Of a DNA stretch of 64,000 nt, positions 16,465-24,922 are shown piece by piece. Numbering within the stretch: the first letter of the stretch is position 1; each line of letters starts with the position of its first letter. The translations under genes and the position numbers were made by a program. The notes beneath the pieces were generated by a model, which saw nothing but the letters and a program-made list of their open reading frames with translations, was not told the origin of the DNA and searched no databases. The stretch comes from an uncultured Pelagibacteraceae bacterium (GTDB lineage: Bacteria; Pseudomonadota; Alphaproteobacteria; Pelagibacterales; Pelagibacteraceae). The stretch is from contig CACGWC010000002.1 of NCBI GenBank assembly GCA_902576785.1, positions 124,001-188,000 of the forward strand, written 5' to 3'.

Positions 16465-17793
16465 ATGTCGTTACCGACAAAAGCAAAAGTTGTAATAATT
16501 GGTGGAGGAATTCACGGGTTAAGTACTGCTTGGAAACTTTCCGAAAAATATAAAAATCCAAACGATGTAGTTGTCCTAGAAAAAAAAGACACTGCTGCAG
16601 GTGCAAGTGGAATTGCATGTGGAGTTGTTAGAAATAATTATTTTCAACCAGCAATGAGAGAATTAATGGCTCATTCAGTTAGTGTTTGGGAAAGTGATCC
16701 AGAGGCATTTAAATATAATGCTGTTGGCTATATGCAAATTTCTCCAGAAGTAATGCATAAAGATGTTGCAAGTATTTATGAACAACAAAAAGCTATTGGA
16801 TATGAATCAGAATTTATAGAAGGTGAAAAAGATTGCATGAAATATATGCAAGGAATTTTTAGTGATTGGCAAGCAAAAGGTATTACATCAGTCTTGCATG
16901 AAAAAAAAGGTGGATATGCATTTAATAAGGACTCAATTAAAGCACTAGAGAAAAAAGCAAATTCAAACGGTGTAAACGTTCATAAAGGAGTAAAGGTTAC
17001 AGGTTTTAAAAGAGGGAGTAACAGCAATGCAATTACTGGCGTGGTTACAGATAAAGGTACAATTGATTGTGATCAGGTAGTTATTGGAGCAGGACCATGG
17101 GTAAGAGATTTTTGGAATATGTTGGAGTTACCAAAAACTACTAATATAAAAGATGCTAAAAATGGAAAAATGCATGAAGTTGAAATGTGGAAATACTGGT
17201 TTTTACAAGAAGGTGTATTGGGTGTAGATGCAGATTATTTAAAAACTAATGAAGGTAAACCGCCTCCAGTAATTCATGTTGATACAGACGCACCACTTTA
17301 TTCTGACAAAGATGGTAAAATAATTACAGAAGACTTATGGGGTATTTATTATAAACCTGATATTGAAGGATTGGGAGTTCAAGGTGGAACATCACCTTAC
17401 ATTGTTCAAAAACATTTTGACGAAGTTAATGTTGATCCGTATGGGATAGATTCTCCAGAATATCAAACCACTGATAAATTTTCTGATATGTGGACTTCAG
17501 CACTTGCACATATTCAGAAACGTTTTGTTGGTAAATCTCATTTGTATAGAAAGGGACCATCAGGAGGATTGGGTTGTTTGACGCCAGACTCATTCCCAAT
17601 ATTCGATAGATTTTTTGAAAATGTTTACATGATTGCAGATGCAAATCATGGTTACAAAATGATAGGTGTTGGGCACCTTGTTGCACAAGAAATTTTAGGT
17701 CATGAAAGTGAATTATTAAAACCGTTTAGGTTCGATAGATATGAAAAAGGAAAACTTCATCCCACATCGAACAGTCCGTTTCCTTGGAGCTAA
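16465..17793 (+). CDS. FAD-dependent oxidoreductase, sarcosine oxidase / N-methylglutamate dehydrogenase beta-subunit-like
   Basis: DAO-superfamily flavoprotein of 442 residues. The N-terminal dinucleotide fold is VVIIGGGIHGLSTAWKL with the second FAD strand VVVLEKK, followed by GASGIACGVVRNNYF; the C-terminal FAD loop is GPSGGLGCLTPDSFPIF then DANHGYKMIGVGHLVAQEIL. This matches beta subunits of heterotetrameric sarcosine oxidase and N-methylglutamate dehydrogenase (MgdA/SoxB type), which oxidise N-methyl amino acids. Between tdm and mgsABC, it may oxidise N-methylglutamate and release glutamate. The usual alpha, gamma and delta subunits are not in this window, so it either acts alone or has partners elsewhere. 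Confidence 0.72.
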   Translation: MSLPTKAKVVIIGGGIHGLSTAWKLSEKYKNPNDVVVLEKKDTAAGASGIACGVVRNNYFQPAMRELMAHSVSVWESDPEAFKYNAVGYMQISPEVMHKDVASIYEQQKAIGYESEFIEGEKDCMKYMQGIFSDWQAKGITSVLHEKKGGYAFNKDSIKALEKKANSNGVNVHKGVKVTGFKRGSNSNAITGVVTDKGTIDCDQVVIGAGPWVRDFWNMLELPKTTNIKDAKNGKMHEVEMWKYWFLQEGVLGVDADYLKTNEGKPPPVIHVDTDAPLYSDKDGKIITEDLWGIYYKPDIEGLGVQGGTSPYIVQKHFDEVNVDPYGIDSPEYQTTDKFSDMWTSALAHIQKRFVGKSHLYRKGPSGGLGCLTPDSFPIFDRFFENVYMIADANHGYKMIGVGHLVAQEILGHESELLKPFRFDRYEKGKLHPTSNSPFPWS

Positions 17794-17860
17794 TTTATCT
17801 AAGTAGACAAACGTTTTTTTTTCAGTTACCTTTTTGATCTGAAAATTCAAAGGGGGAAGA

Positions 17861-19330
17861 ATGACGGATCTTGAAAAACACGTAAACCAACCAGGTAGAG
17901 CTAAACTCGTCAAAAAGGTTAGAGAAAAAATAAACGAATTAGGAATTACTTATATCTATTATCAATTTATTTCAGTAACTGGAAGAGTTGTTGGAAAAGG
18001 AATACCAGCAGACCACTGGGAAAGAACTGCAGAAAAAGGTTTTCAATTGGTTTATGGAGCAACAGCAAACTTATTTTTAGATCGTCATAATAATTATATT
18101 GGTTATGGACCAGAAGCTATGGAATTGGTAGGAATACCTGATCCAGAAACTTTTGTTCAATTGCCTTGGGATAAAAGAGTTGGAAGAGTTTTTGTTACAT
18201 GTTTTAGAAATAGAGAAGAAAGAAAAAATCCAGGTGGTCATTTAACAAGTGACTGCAGAGGTAATCTTAGAATTTTCATGAATGAGTTCAAAAAGAAACA
18301 TGGATTAGAATTAAGAGTTGGAACAGAGCCTGAAATGATGTGGTTAACAAAAAATCCTGACGGAACTCCAACTGGACAAGGTTTCTCAAAACCTTTCTGT
18401 TATCATATTGATCAATTTGAATCATTAAGACCTGTGTTTATGAAGGTTATTGAATACGCAAAAGCGATGGGTCTTGATATGATCCAAGGTGACCATGAAG
18501 ATGCTCCTGGTCAATTAGAGCTTAACTGGACATTTGACAATGTTTTAAGAAATGCTGATAGATTATCTACGTATAGACAAATTTGTGCTCAAGTAGCAAG
18601 AGAACATAATCTTATAGCATGCTTTATGACTAAACCATTTATGGGAGTTTCAGCAAGTGGATGTCACACCAACATGTCTTTGTGGAAAGGTGGAAAAGTA
18701 TCAGTAAACAAATTGGGTAACAAAAAACTTCCAGGTGTAGAAGAAGTCTTTAGCTATGTATCCGGTGGAACTAATACTTTCATGCCAGATACTAAGGATA
18801 TGCAATTGCCTGGAAAGATTGGATTACAATCAATTGCAGGGATAATGAAACACTTACCAGCTTTAACAGCAATTGGTTCTTCGACAGTGAACTCATATAG
18901 AAGATTATGGGATCAAGGCTTTTGGGCACCAGTATATGCTGACTGGGGTTATCAAAATAGAACATGTGGTCTAAGAGTATCTGCTCCAGGTAGATTCGAG
19001 TACAGATCAGTTGACTCTATGCATAATCCATATTTATTAGGTGCAGCATTACTTAAAGCTTGTGATGAAGGAATATCTAAAAAAATGAAACCAGCTAAAC
19101 CAGAATCTAGAAATATATATGAAGCTCAAAAAGCTGGTAAAGATGTTAAAAAACTTCCACTAAGTTTAGGTGAAGCTTTAGACAGATTGGCAGAGGATGA
19201 AGTTATAAAATCATCAATGCCAGATGAAATGTATAAAGTATTTAATTGGTACAAACGAGATGAGTGGGAAAAATTCTTAGGTGCAACAACACAATGGGAT
19301 CTTGATACTTATCTGGATTGTTTGCCATAA
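17861..19330 (+). CDS. Glutamine synthetase-family gamma-glutamyl amide/amine ligase (GlnT-like)
   Basis: Glutamine synthetase catalytic fold of 489 residues: VGTEPEMMW (metal Glu), GDHEDAPGQLELNW (about 206), SASGCHTNMSLWKGG (catalytic-loop region), NSYRRL and APGRFEYRSVDSMHNPYLLGAALL. The N-terminal beta-grasp domain has ITYIYYQFISVTGRVVGKG. It lies directly before mgsABC, so it probably makes a gamma-glutamyl amide or glutamine for that enzyme. A second, more canonical GmaS lies at 24923, so this paralogue may use a different amine or be an assimilatory GlnT. A very strong Shine-Dalgarno (AGGGGGAAGA, 17851-17860) touches the ATG, implying high expression. Confidence 0.78.
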   Translation: MTDLEKHVNQPGRAKLVKKVREKINELGITYIYYQFISVTGRVVGKGIPADHWERTAEKGFQLVYGATANLFLDRHNNYIGYGPEAMELVGIPDPETFVQLPWDKRVGRVFVTCFRNREERKNPGGHLTSDCRGNLRIFMNEFKKKHGLELRVGTEPEMMWLTKNPDGTPTGQGFSKPFCYHIDQFESLRPVFMKVIEYAKAMGLDMIQGDHEDAPGQLELNWTFDNVLRNADRLSTYRQICAQVAREHNLIACFMTKPFMGVSASGCHTNMSLWKGGKVSVNKLGNKKLPGVEEVFSYVSGGTNTFMPDTKDMQLPGKIGLQSIAGIMKHLPALTAIGSSTVNSYRRLWDQGFWAPVYADWGYQNRTCGLRVSAPGRFEYRSVDSMHNPYLLGAALLKACDEGISKKMKPAKPESRNIYEAQKAGKDVKKLPLSLGEALDRLAEDEVIKSSMPDEMYKVFNWYKRDEWEKFLGATTQWDLDTYLDCLP

Positions 19331-19347
19331 TTTAATAAGGAAATTAT

Positions 19348-20289
19348 ATGTGCGGAATAGCAGGATTAATTCATAGAGGAAATACATCAAATGTAGGTTT
19401 TGAACTCCAAGGAATGCTTCAAGCATTAAAGCATAGAGGTGAGGACTCAACTGGATATGCTTTGTATGGAAAAACTGATGGAGAAAATTTTATTATGCGA
19501 TTTAAGGTTGGTGAAAATGTTGCAGAGGGAAGCTCTTCAGTAAAAGAAGATGTATCAGTTTATGATGAAAGAAAAAAAATTGTTGATTCTTATCTTTCTG
19601 AGTTAGGCGCTAAAGTGATAAAAGAGGATAGAATTCTTCCTTATTCATTACGATATGAAATTCAGTATGACAAAGATTTAATGGAATTTTCTCAAAAAAT
19701 AGAAAGTGTTGAAGGTGTAGAAATATTATCTATGGGAAAATCTCTAGAAGTAATCAAAGATCTAGGAAATGCTGAAGTAGTTTGTAACAGATATAATTTA
19801 GATAAAGTTGTCGGGACACATGCAATTGGTCATGCTAGGATGGCAACAGAGTCGGGAGTGGATATTAAATCTGCTCACCCTTTTTGGGGCTATCCTTTTA
19901 GCGATGTATCAGTCGTTCATAATGGACAATTAACAAACTATTGGAATAATAGAAGAGTATTGGAAAACAAGGGTATGAGATTTATGTCAGAATGTGACTC
20001 GGAATTAATCGCTGTATATCTTGCAGAAAAAATGAGAAATGGAGCTACATTAGAAGAGGGAATGAAAGAGTCTCTCGTCGGTTTAGATGGGGTATTTACT
20101 TATTTTGTTGCTACAAAAGATAGCTTAGGAATGGCGAAAGATACAATGGCTGCAAAACCACTAGTATTGTATGAGTCAGATGATTTAGTTGCAATGGGGT
20201 CAGAGGAAATTGCAATAAGATCAATATTACCACAAGAAATTGAAACTTATGATCCTTTTGATGGAGAAGTTAAAGTATGGCAAATTTAA
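19348..20289 (+). CDS. mgsA: N-methylglutamate synthase subunit A (class II glutamine amidotransferase)
   Basis: The Ntn-hydrolase domain begins MCGIAGLIHRG with the expected Cys2 nucleophile, then LKHRGEDSTGYALYG, HARMATESGVDIKSAHPF and VVHNGQLTNYW. The 313-residue length fits the stand-alone glutaminase subunit of N-methylglutamate synthase (also named GlxB in rhizobia). It transfers the amide or methylamine group for the MgsC synthase. The AAGGA Shine-Dalgarno is well placed. It overlaps mgsB by 13 bases. An alternative would be an ordinary glutamate synthase amidotransferase, but the split three-subunit order A-B-C is diagnostic. Confidence 0.82.
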   Translation: MCGIAGLIHRGNTSNVGFELQGMLQALKHRGEDSTGYALYGKTDGENFIMRFKVGENVAEGSSSVKEDVSVYDERKKIVDSYLSELGAKVIKEDRILPYSLRYEIQYDKDLMEFSQKIESVEGVEILSMGKSLEVIKDLGNAEVVCNRYNLDKVVGTHAIGHARMATESGVDIKSAHPFWGYPFSDVSVVHNGQLTNYWNNRRVLENKGMRFMSECDSELIAVYLAEKMRNGATLEEGMKESLVGLDGVFTYFVATKDSLGMAKDTMAAKPLVLYESDDLVAMGSEEIAIRSILPQEIETYDPFDGEVKVWQI

Positions 20290-21131
20290 AAACATCAGAA
20301 AAAAAAAGTAAAGCTCAATCAATGGGACTTCATACAGAAGTCTTAACTGGAAAAACACAACAAAAATTTTTTAATCCTGATGAAGCAGAGAATTTTTATT
20401 ACTTTGGGACATATGATGTAGATTTTAACAAAAGAACTGAAATTGACGTTAAGAACATGGATTGTCGTGAAGCAAATAAAAAAATTGATGAATTAATGAA
20501 AGATGGATACGGAACCATTGTAATAAAAAACCCTCAAGGGAAACATAGTTTGGGAGTTGGAATCCTCAATAAATTAAATTTAATATTTGAAGGTAGCTTA
20601 GGATACTTTGGATGTGGATCAATGGATGGTCCTATTGTTAGAATTAATGGAAGAGTGGGATGGTCATGTGCAGAAAATATGATGGCAGGAAAAGTAGTAA
20701 TTGAAAAAAATGCAGGTTCATGTTTTGGTGCGGCAATTAGAGGTGGAGATCTGATATGCAAAGGAAGCGTAGGTGCCAGAACAGGAATTGATCAAAAAGG
20801 TGGAACAATAATTATTGGCGGAGATGCTGGCGCTTTTACAGGTTTTATGATGCAGAGAGGGCGAATTATTATTCTTGGAGATGTTGGAATAAATTTAGGA
20901 GATTCTATGTATGATGGGACAATTTTTGTAGGTGGAAAAATTGGATCATTTGGTAGTGATGCTGTCGAAGCTGAATTAACTGATTCAGATCAAGACTGGC
21001 TTAAAAGAAAATTAAAGGTTGCAGAGATCGGAGAAAATTTCGATGTTTCTAAGATGACCAAAGTTGTAGCAGGAAAAAAACTTTGGAATTACGATGCTCT
21101 TGAACCTACAGAAAAAAAAGGAGCAATTTAA
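20277..21131 (+). CDS. mgsB: N-methylglutamate synthase subunit B (GXGXG beta-helix)
   Basis: A right-handed beta-helix domain as in the C-terminus of glutamate synthase alpha subunit, recognised by regular Gly-rich strands (GGDLICKGSVGARTGIDQKG, GGTIIIGGDAGAFTGF, RGRIIILGDVGINLGDS). It is structural rather than catalytic and bridges amidotransferase and synthase. The 284 residues include a short N-terminal extension. It starts inside the 3' end of mgsA and stops right against mgsC (TAAATG), so the three are co-translated. Confidence 0.82.
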   Translation: MANLKTSEKKSKAQSMGLHTEVLTGKTQQKFFNPDEAENFYYFGTYDVDFNKRTEIDVKNMDCREANKKIDELMKDGYGTIVIKNPQGKHSLGVGILNKLNLIFEGSLGYFGCGSMDGPIVRINGRVGWSCAENMMAGKVVIEKNAGSCFGAAIRGGDLICKGSVGARTGIDQKGGTIIIGGDAGAFTGFMMQRGRIIILGDVGINLGDSMYDGTIFVGGKIGSFGSDAVEAELTDSDQDWLKRKLKVAEIGENFDVSKMTKVVAGKKLWNYDALEPTEKKGAI

Positions 21132-22523
21132 ATGGCAAAGAAAAAAAATGGTAATGGAAAGTCAAACGGACATTCTAATGGTAATGGAATAGCTTCAAGA
21201 AACAAAAGTTTGTTAGGACACAACGCTATTTTTACTCCAGAAGTTATGGACGACATACATATCAAAGCGGAATTAGGAAGATACAGAATGAGAGGAATGG
21301 CTTTGATGAAAAAGATACCTACTTTCGATGATCTAGTTTTCTTGCCAGGTACATTAACAAGATTTGTTATTGAAGGTTACAGAGAAAAATGTGAGACCAA
21401 AACTATTATTGGTCCTAGATGTGAAAATCCAATTGAACTTGATATTCCAGTTTACATTACGGGAATGAGTTTTGGAGCTTTATCTTATGAAGCAAAAACT
21501 GCATTAGCTAGAGGTGCTACAATGGCTGGTAGCGCAACATGTTCTGGTGAAGGTGGAATGATACCAGATGAGAGAAGATATTCAGAAAAATGGTTTTATC
21601 AGTGCATACAATCAAGATACGGTTTTAACCCACACCATGCACAACTAGCTGATGGAATTGAGGTATTTATTGGACAAGGACAAAAAGTTGGAATGGGTGG
21701 TCATTTGATGGGTCAAAAAGTTACTGACCAAGTTGCAGAAATGAGATCGCTACCTGCGGGTATTGATCAAAGATCTCCAGCAAGACATCCTGATTGGCTG
21801 GGTCCAGATGATTTAGCTTTAAAAGTTCAAGAGCTTAGAGAATTAACAAAAAACAAGGTACCAATTCAATTAAAACTTGGAGCAGCTAAAGTGTATGATG
21901 ATGTAAGGATGGCAGCAAAATGTGATCCAGATTCAATTTATCTTGATGGAATGGAAGGTTCAACAGGTGCTGGACCACACATTGCAGCTGCAAACACAGG
22001 TATCCCAGGAATAGCAGGAATTAGAGAAGCAAGAAGAGCTTTGGATGATGTAGGTAAAACTGGAAAGGTAACTTTAATTTATGCAGGTGGTGTTAGAGAT
22101 GGAGCAGATATGGCTAAAGCTTTAGCACTTGGTGCAGACGCAATTGCAATCGGAACAGGAGCAATGGTGGCATTAAATTGCAATAAAGAAATACCAGAAT
22201 CTAATTTTGAAAAAGAAATGGGTGTTCCCGCAGGTCATTGCTATCACTGTCATACCGGTAGATGTCCAGTAGGAGTTGCTACTCAAGATCCTAAATTAAG
22301 AAAAAGATTAAATCCTGATGATGCAGCATTAAGAGTTTATAATTACTTGCATGCGATGACATTGGAGGCTCAATTGTTGGCTAGAGCATGTGGAAAAACA
22401 AATATTCACTCGCTAGAACCAGAAGATATGGCTGCATTAACAATGGAGGCTTCTGCTTTAGCTAAAGTACCTCTTGCAGGAACAAATCATACAGTTGGAG
22501 TTAAAGATTTCCATAAAATCTAA
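21132..22523 (+). CDS. mgsC: N-methylglutamate synthase subunit C (FMN, iron-sulfur glutamate synthase domain)
   Basis: The FMN-binding synthase domain of the glutamate-synthase family. Features in order: a low-complexity Asn/Gly/Ser head (residues 1-28), PVYITGMSFGALSYEAK (about 112), SGEGGMIPDERRY, QLKLGAAKVYDD, YLDGMEGSTGAGP, GGVRDGADMAKALALGADA, and the iron-sulfur cluster motif CYHCHTGRCPVGVATQ (about 370). It makes N-methylglutamate from glutamate and methylamine or from gamma-glutamylmethylamide, the committed step of the indirect methylamine pathway. The Gly/Asn-rich head is unusual for the family and may be a linker. Confidence 0.83.
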   Translation: MAKKKNGNGKSNGHSNGNGIASRNKSLLGHNAIFTPEVMDDIHIKAELGRYRMRGMALMKKIPTFDDLVFLPGTLTRFVIEGYREKCETKTIIGPRCENPIELDIPVYITGMSFGALSYEAKTALARGATMAGSATCSGEGGMIPDERRYSEKWFYQCIQSRYGFNPHHAQLADGIEVFIGQGQKVGMGGHLMGQKVTDQVAEMRSLPAGIDQRSPARHPDWLGPDDLALKVQELRELTKNKVPIQLKLGAAKVYDDVRMAAKCDPDSIYLDGMEGSTGAGPHIAAANTGIPGIAGIREARRALDDVGKTGKVTLIYAGGVRDGADMAKALALGADAIAIGTGAMVALNCNKEIPESNFEKEMGVPAGHCYHCHTGRCPVGVATQDPKLRKRLNPDDAALRVYNYLHAMTLEAQLLARACGKTNIHSLEPEDMAALTMEASALAKVPLAGTNHTVGVKDFHKI

Positions 22524-22531
22524 TAGCAAAT

Positions 22532-22942
22532 ATGCCAAAGAAAAAAGGTAAGAAAAAAGCCAAATCAAAAGAGATCAAAGGTCAATTAGGAAAGAAAAAA
22601 GAAACTGCAAGAGAAAAAATGATTGGCCAAACAATTGGCTACCGATATGATGTTAATCTTTTGCCTGACTATAGTCGACTAACTCCATTTTTAAAAAAAT
22701 ATATAGAAGCTATGGGTTGGGATGATCTTAATTGGTTAGAAGATGTTCATATGGGTTATGAAGAAAATAGACCCGCTGTTTTTGATAGAAATGCTAACGG
22801 TTGGGTAACGATACCAAGTAAAATAAAATTACCTAATAATCAGCAGGATAGAGATATGATAGCTAGAGAATTATTGGTAAAGTTTCAAATGTCGCCGAAT
22901 CATCCTCTGGTTGACCTTAAAAAAGCATATTTAAAATTCTAA
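22532..22942 (+). CDS. Unknown basic protein between mgsC and amtB
   Basis: Not recognised. The 136 residues begin with a Lys-rich tail (MPKKKGKKKAKSKEIKGQLGKKK) followed by a compact acidic/aromatic domain (LPDYSRLTPFLKKYIEAMGWDDLNWLEDVHMGYEEN; FQMSPNHPLVDLKKAYLKF). There is no signal or membrane segment. It begins 8 bases after mgsC with the same direction, so it is probably co-transcribed and may serve NMG synthase or amtB regulation. The basic tail might bind nucleic acid or ribosomes; this is a guess. Confidence 0.7.
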   Translation: MPKKKGKKKAKSKEIKGQLGKKKETAREKMIGQTIGYRYDVNLLPDYSRLTPFLKKYIEAMGWDDLNWLEDVHMGYEENRPAVFDRNANGWVTIPSKIKLPNNQQDRDMIARELLVKFQMSPNHPLVDLKKAYLKF

Positions 22943-23059
22943 TTTTCAATTTCAAGTTGATAAAATAATTATTAACTTCTACTTTTTATAAATAAAATAA
23001 AATTGTCAGCGTAAAAAAAATTTCATAGAGTCTATTAACTATTAATAGGAGAGAGAAAT

Positions 23060-24460
23060 ATGACTGATCAATTAGGTGCTCTCACAACCTTATTTACAGA
23101 ATTTTACTATTGGGTAACTGTGGTTCTTATGTTTTTGATCCACGTGGGTTTCTGTATGTATGAAGTTGGGGCATCTCGTTACAAACATCACCAACACACT
23201 CTTATGAAAAATACAATGCTGATACCACTGGTAACAGTCACATGGTTTTTCTTTGGTTGGTGGATATACTGGGCATTTCCAACAGGACCCGGATTAGCTC
23301 CGTCGATTATGACCGAAAGTACTGGTCTAGTTCTTGGAGGTGGATTTGGTGGAAATGATCTTGCTAACCCTACAAATGCATTGATGGCCGTAAATCTTAA
23401 TGATCATATAATGGGTGTCTTCTGGGCAGCCTTTTTATTATTTTCATGGACTGCAGCTTCAATTGTATCTGGAGCGGTTATTGAAAGGATAACTACTTTT
23501 GCATTTGGAATACTTGCAATTGCAATTGGATCTGTTTTCTGGACAATAGATGCTTCATGGGGATGGCATTTTGATGGATGGATGTTAAAAATATTAGGAT
23601 ATCACGATGCTTATGCTTCCGGAGTAATTCACGCAATTGCCGGAGGTTTTGCCTTAGGTGTTCTAGTTGTTTTAGGACCAAGAATTGGAAAATTTTCATC
23701 TAGCGGAGAACCAAGAAACATTGGACCAAGAAATCCTTGGTTAGTGACTGTTGGATTATTTTTAATCTATACAGGTTTTTGGGGCTTTTACGCAGCATGC
23801 AATGTTCCGATTTATGATCTTGGACCAGAATATGGTATGGAAGGTGTAACTTTCTTTACTGCAACGAACATCTACCTAACTCCAACCACACTTAGCGGAA
23901 TAACGATGAACTTTTTAATGTCGTTATCTGGGGGGTTGTTAGCAGGATATGTGATCTCGAAGGGAGATCCTTTCTGGACTTATTCATCAGGACTTGCGGG
24001 AATAATATGTGCATCTGCAGGTAATGATTTATATCATCCAATACAATCAATGATAATCGGTATGATCGGAGTAGTTATAGCTTACAAAATGCATTACTGG
24101 GTCGAGAAAAAATATAAAATCGACGATGCAGTTGGAGCAGTAGCTGTTCATGGTTATGCTGGATTTGTTGGTCTTGTGATATGTGGTTTCGTTTTAAATG
24201 GTTATCCTTCATCTGGATACAGTGTTGGAGCTATGTGGGATGGAACTAATTATGCAGCAATTAATCCTCTTGGAATGTTTATCGGTGCAATAATAATGTT
24301 TTTTGTACTAGGTATGCTTCCTGGATATATAATTGCAAAAGTTCTTCACGGAATGGGTAAATTAAGAATACCAAGAGAAGTAGAACTTGCAGGACTTGAC
24401 TATACAATTATGGAAGAGGCTAAAGAAGACGAAAAAGCTGTAGTCTCGGCCAGTAGATAA
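23060..24460 (+). CDS. amtB: Ammonium (or methylammonium) transporter, Amt family
   Basis: A polytopic membrane channel of 466 residues with about 11-12 helices. The twin pore His are present: ASGVIHAIAGGFALG (about 196) and VAVHGYAGFVGLVICGF (about 360). The family signature NxGDFAGG region is replaced by WGWHFDGWMLKILGYHD. The cytoplasmic C-terminus is short (about 30 residues) and contains LRIPREVELAGLDYTIMEEA. A good Shine-Dalgarno (AGGAGAGAG) precedes the ATG and a 117-base A+T-rich gap upstream can hold a promoter. Proximity to mgsABC and gmaS suggests uptake of methylammonium or recapture of ammonium. No GlnK gene is adjacent. Confidence 0.88.
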   Translation: MTDQLGALTTLFTEFYYWVTVVLMFLIHVGFCMYEVGASRYKHHQHTLMKNTMLIPLVTVTWFFFGWWIYWAFPTGPGLAPSIMTESTGLVLGGGFGGNDLANPTNALMAVNLNDHIMGVFWAAFLLFSWTAASIVSGAVIERITTFAFGILAIAIGSVFWTIDASWGWHFDGWMLKILGYHDAYASGVIHAIAGGFALGVLVVLGPRIGKFSSSGEPRNIGPRNPWLVTVGLFLIYTGFWGFYAACNVPIYDLGPEYGMEGVTFFTATNIYLTPTTLSGITMNFLMSLSGGLLAGYVISKGDPFWTYSSGLAGIICASAGNDLYHPIQSMIIGMIGVVIAYKMHYWVEKKYKIDDAVGAVAVHGYAGFVGLVICGFVLNGYPSSGYSVGAMWDGTNYAAINPLGMFIGAIIMFFVLGMLPGYIIAKVLHGMGKLRIPREVELAGLDYTIMEEAKEDEKAVVSASR

Positions 24461-24473
24461 AGGAGGTATGTAA

Positions 24474-24695
24474 ATGGCAACAGTATCAAATTGGATAGAT
24501 CATTTAAGTGCCTCTGAGGTACAAGGATCTGTCTATCCAGGTGTTGGTTCGGAAGGAGTGCTAGTTATAATAGCAATTCTTATTTGGGTTGGCTGGCATG
24601 TTATTTCATCTAAACAAGAAGATGGTAAGATGAATGCAATTGTCAGAAAAAAACCAAGTGCTAACGACTGGAAAAGCAATATAACAGACGGTTAA
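24474..24695 (+). CDS. Small single-pass membrane protein after amtB
   Basis: A 73-residue protein with one transmembrane helix (about 28-46, GVLVIIAILIWVGWHVIS), an N-terminal amphipathic stretch and a short basic C-tail ending NDWKSNITDG. It has the best Shine-Dalgarno of the window (AAAGGAGGT) and starts 13 bases after amtB, followed at once by an intrinsic terminator, so it is likely well expressed with amtB. It might be an accessory subunit of the transporter; no homologue is recognised. Confidence 0.75.
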   Translation: MATVSNWIDHLSASEVQGSVYPGVGSEGVLVIIAILIWVGWHVISSKQEDGKMNAIVRKKPSANDWKSNITDG

Positions 24696-24702
24696 AACTT
24701 TT

Positions 24703-24739
24703 AAGAGGGCGCATGAAATACTGTGCCCTCTTTTTTTTT
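24703..24739 (+). terminator. Intrinsic terminator after amtB operon
   Basis: AAGAGGGCGCA - TGAAATAC - TGTGCCCTCTT forms an 11-bp stem (one G-T pair) followed by a run of T on the plus strand. It ends the mgs/amtB transcript directly after the small membrane protein. Confidence 0.92.
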
Positions 24740-24740
24740 A

Positions 24741-24905
24741 ATGCAAAATTCTGAAGAAAATAATCAAAATGAAAATAAAACTCCTAGCAAAATGGCACGT
24801 CTTGCATGGCCAAAAGCAAAGTATGGAGTAATTATCGCGATATTAATTATTATTGGTGTAAATTTAATTTATTACAAAGATTTCTTTTTATCATTTTTTA
24901 AATAA
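24741..24905 (+). CDS. Small single-pass membrane protein between the amtB terminator and gmaS
   Basis: 54 residues beginning MQNSEENNQNENKTPSKM, then one helix (about 29-45, YGVIIAILIIIGVNLIYY) and a hydrophobic tail. The ORF-track start at GTG 24723 lies inside the terminator stem, so the ATG at 24741, just after the T-run, is preferred. It is near-leaderless if transcription starts downstream of the terminator. It lies 17 bases before gmaS and could be a small membrane partner; function unknown. Confidence 0.6.
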   Translation: MQNSEENNQNENKTPSKMARLAWPKAKYGVIIAILIIIGVNLIYYKDFFLSFFK

Positions 24906-24922
24906 TTGTGTTACGTTATTAG

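Noticed and set aside
17861-19330. Calling this gene gmaS
   Set aside because: The GS-like protein at 24923 matches marine GmaS much better along its full length, including the terminal WERQNTLD, so this one is left as a GlnT-like ligase.
24723-24740. GTG start of the 60-residue ORF
   Set aside because: It lies inside the terminator stem; the ATG at 24741 directly after the T-run is a better start.
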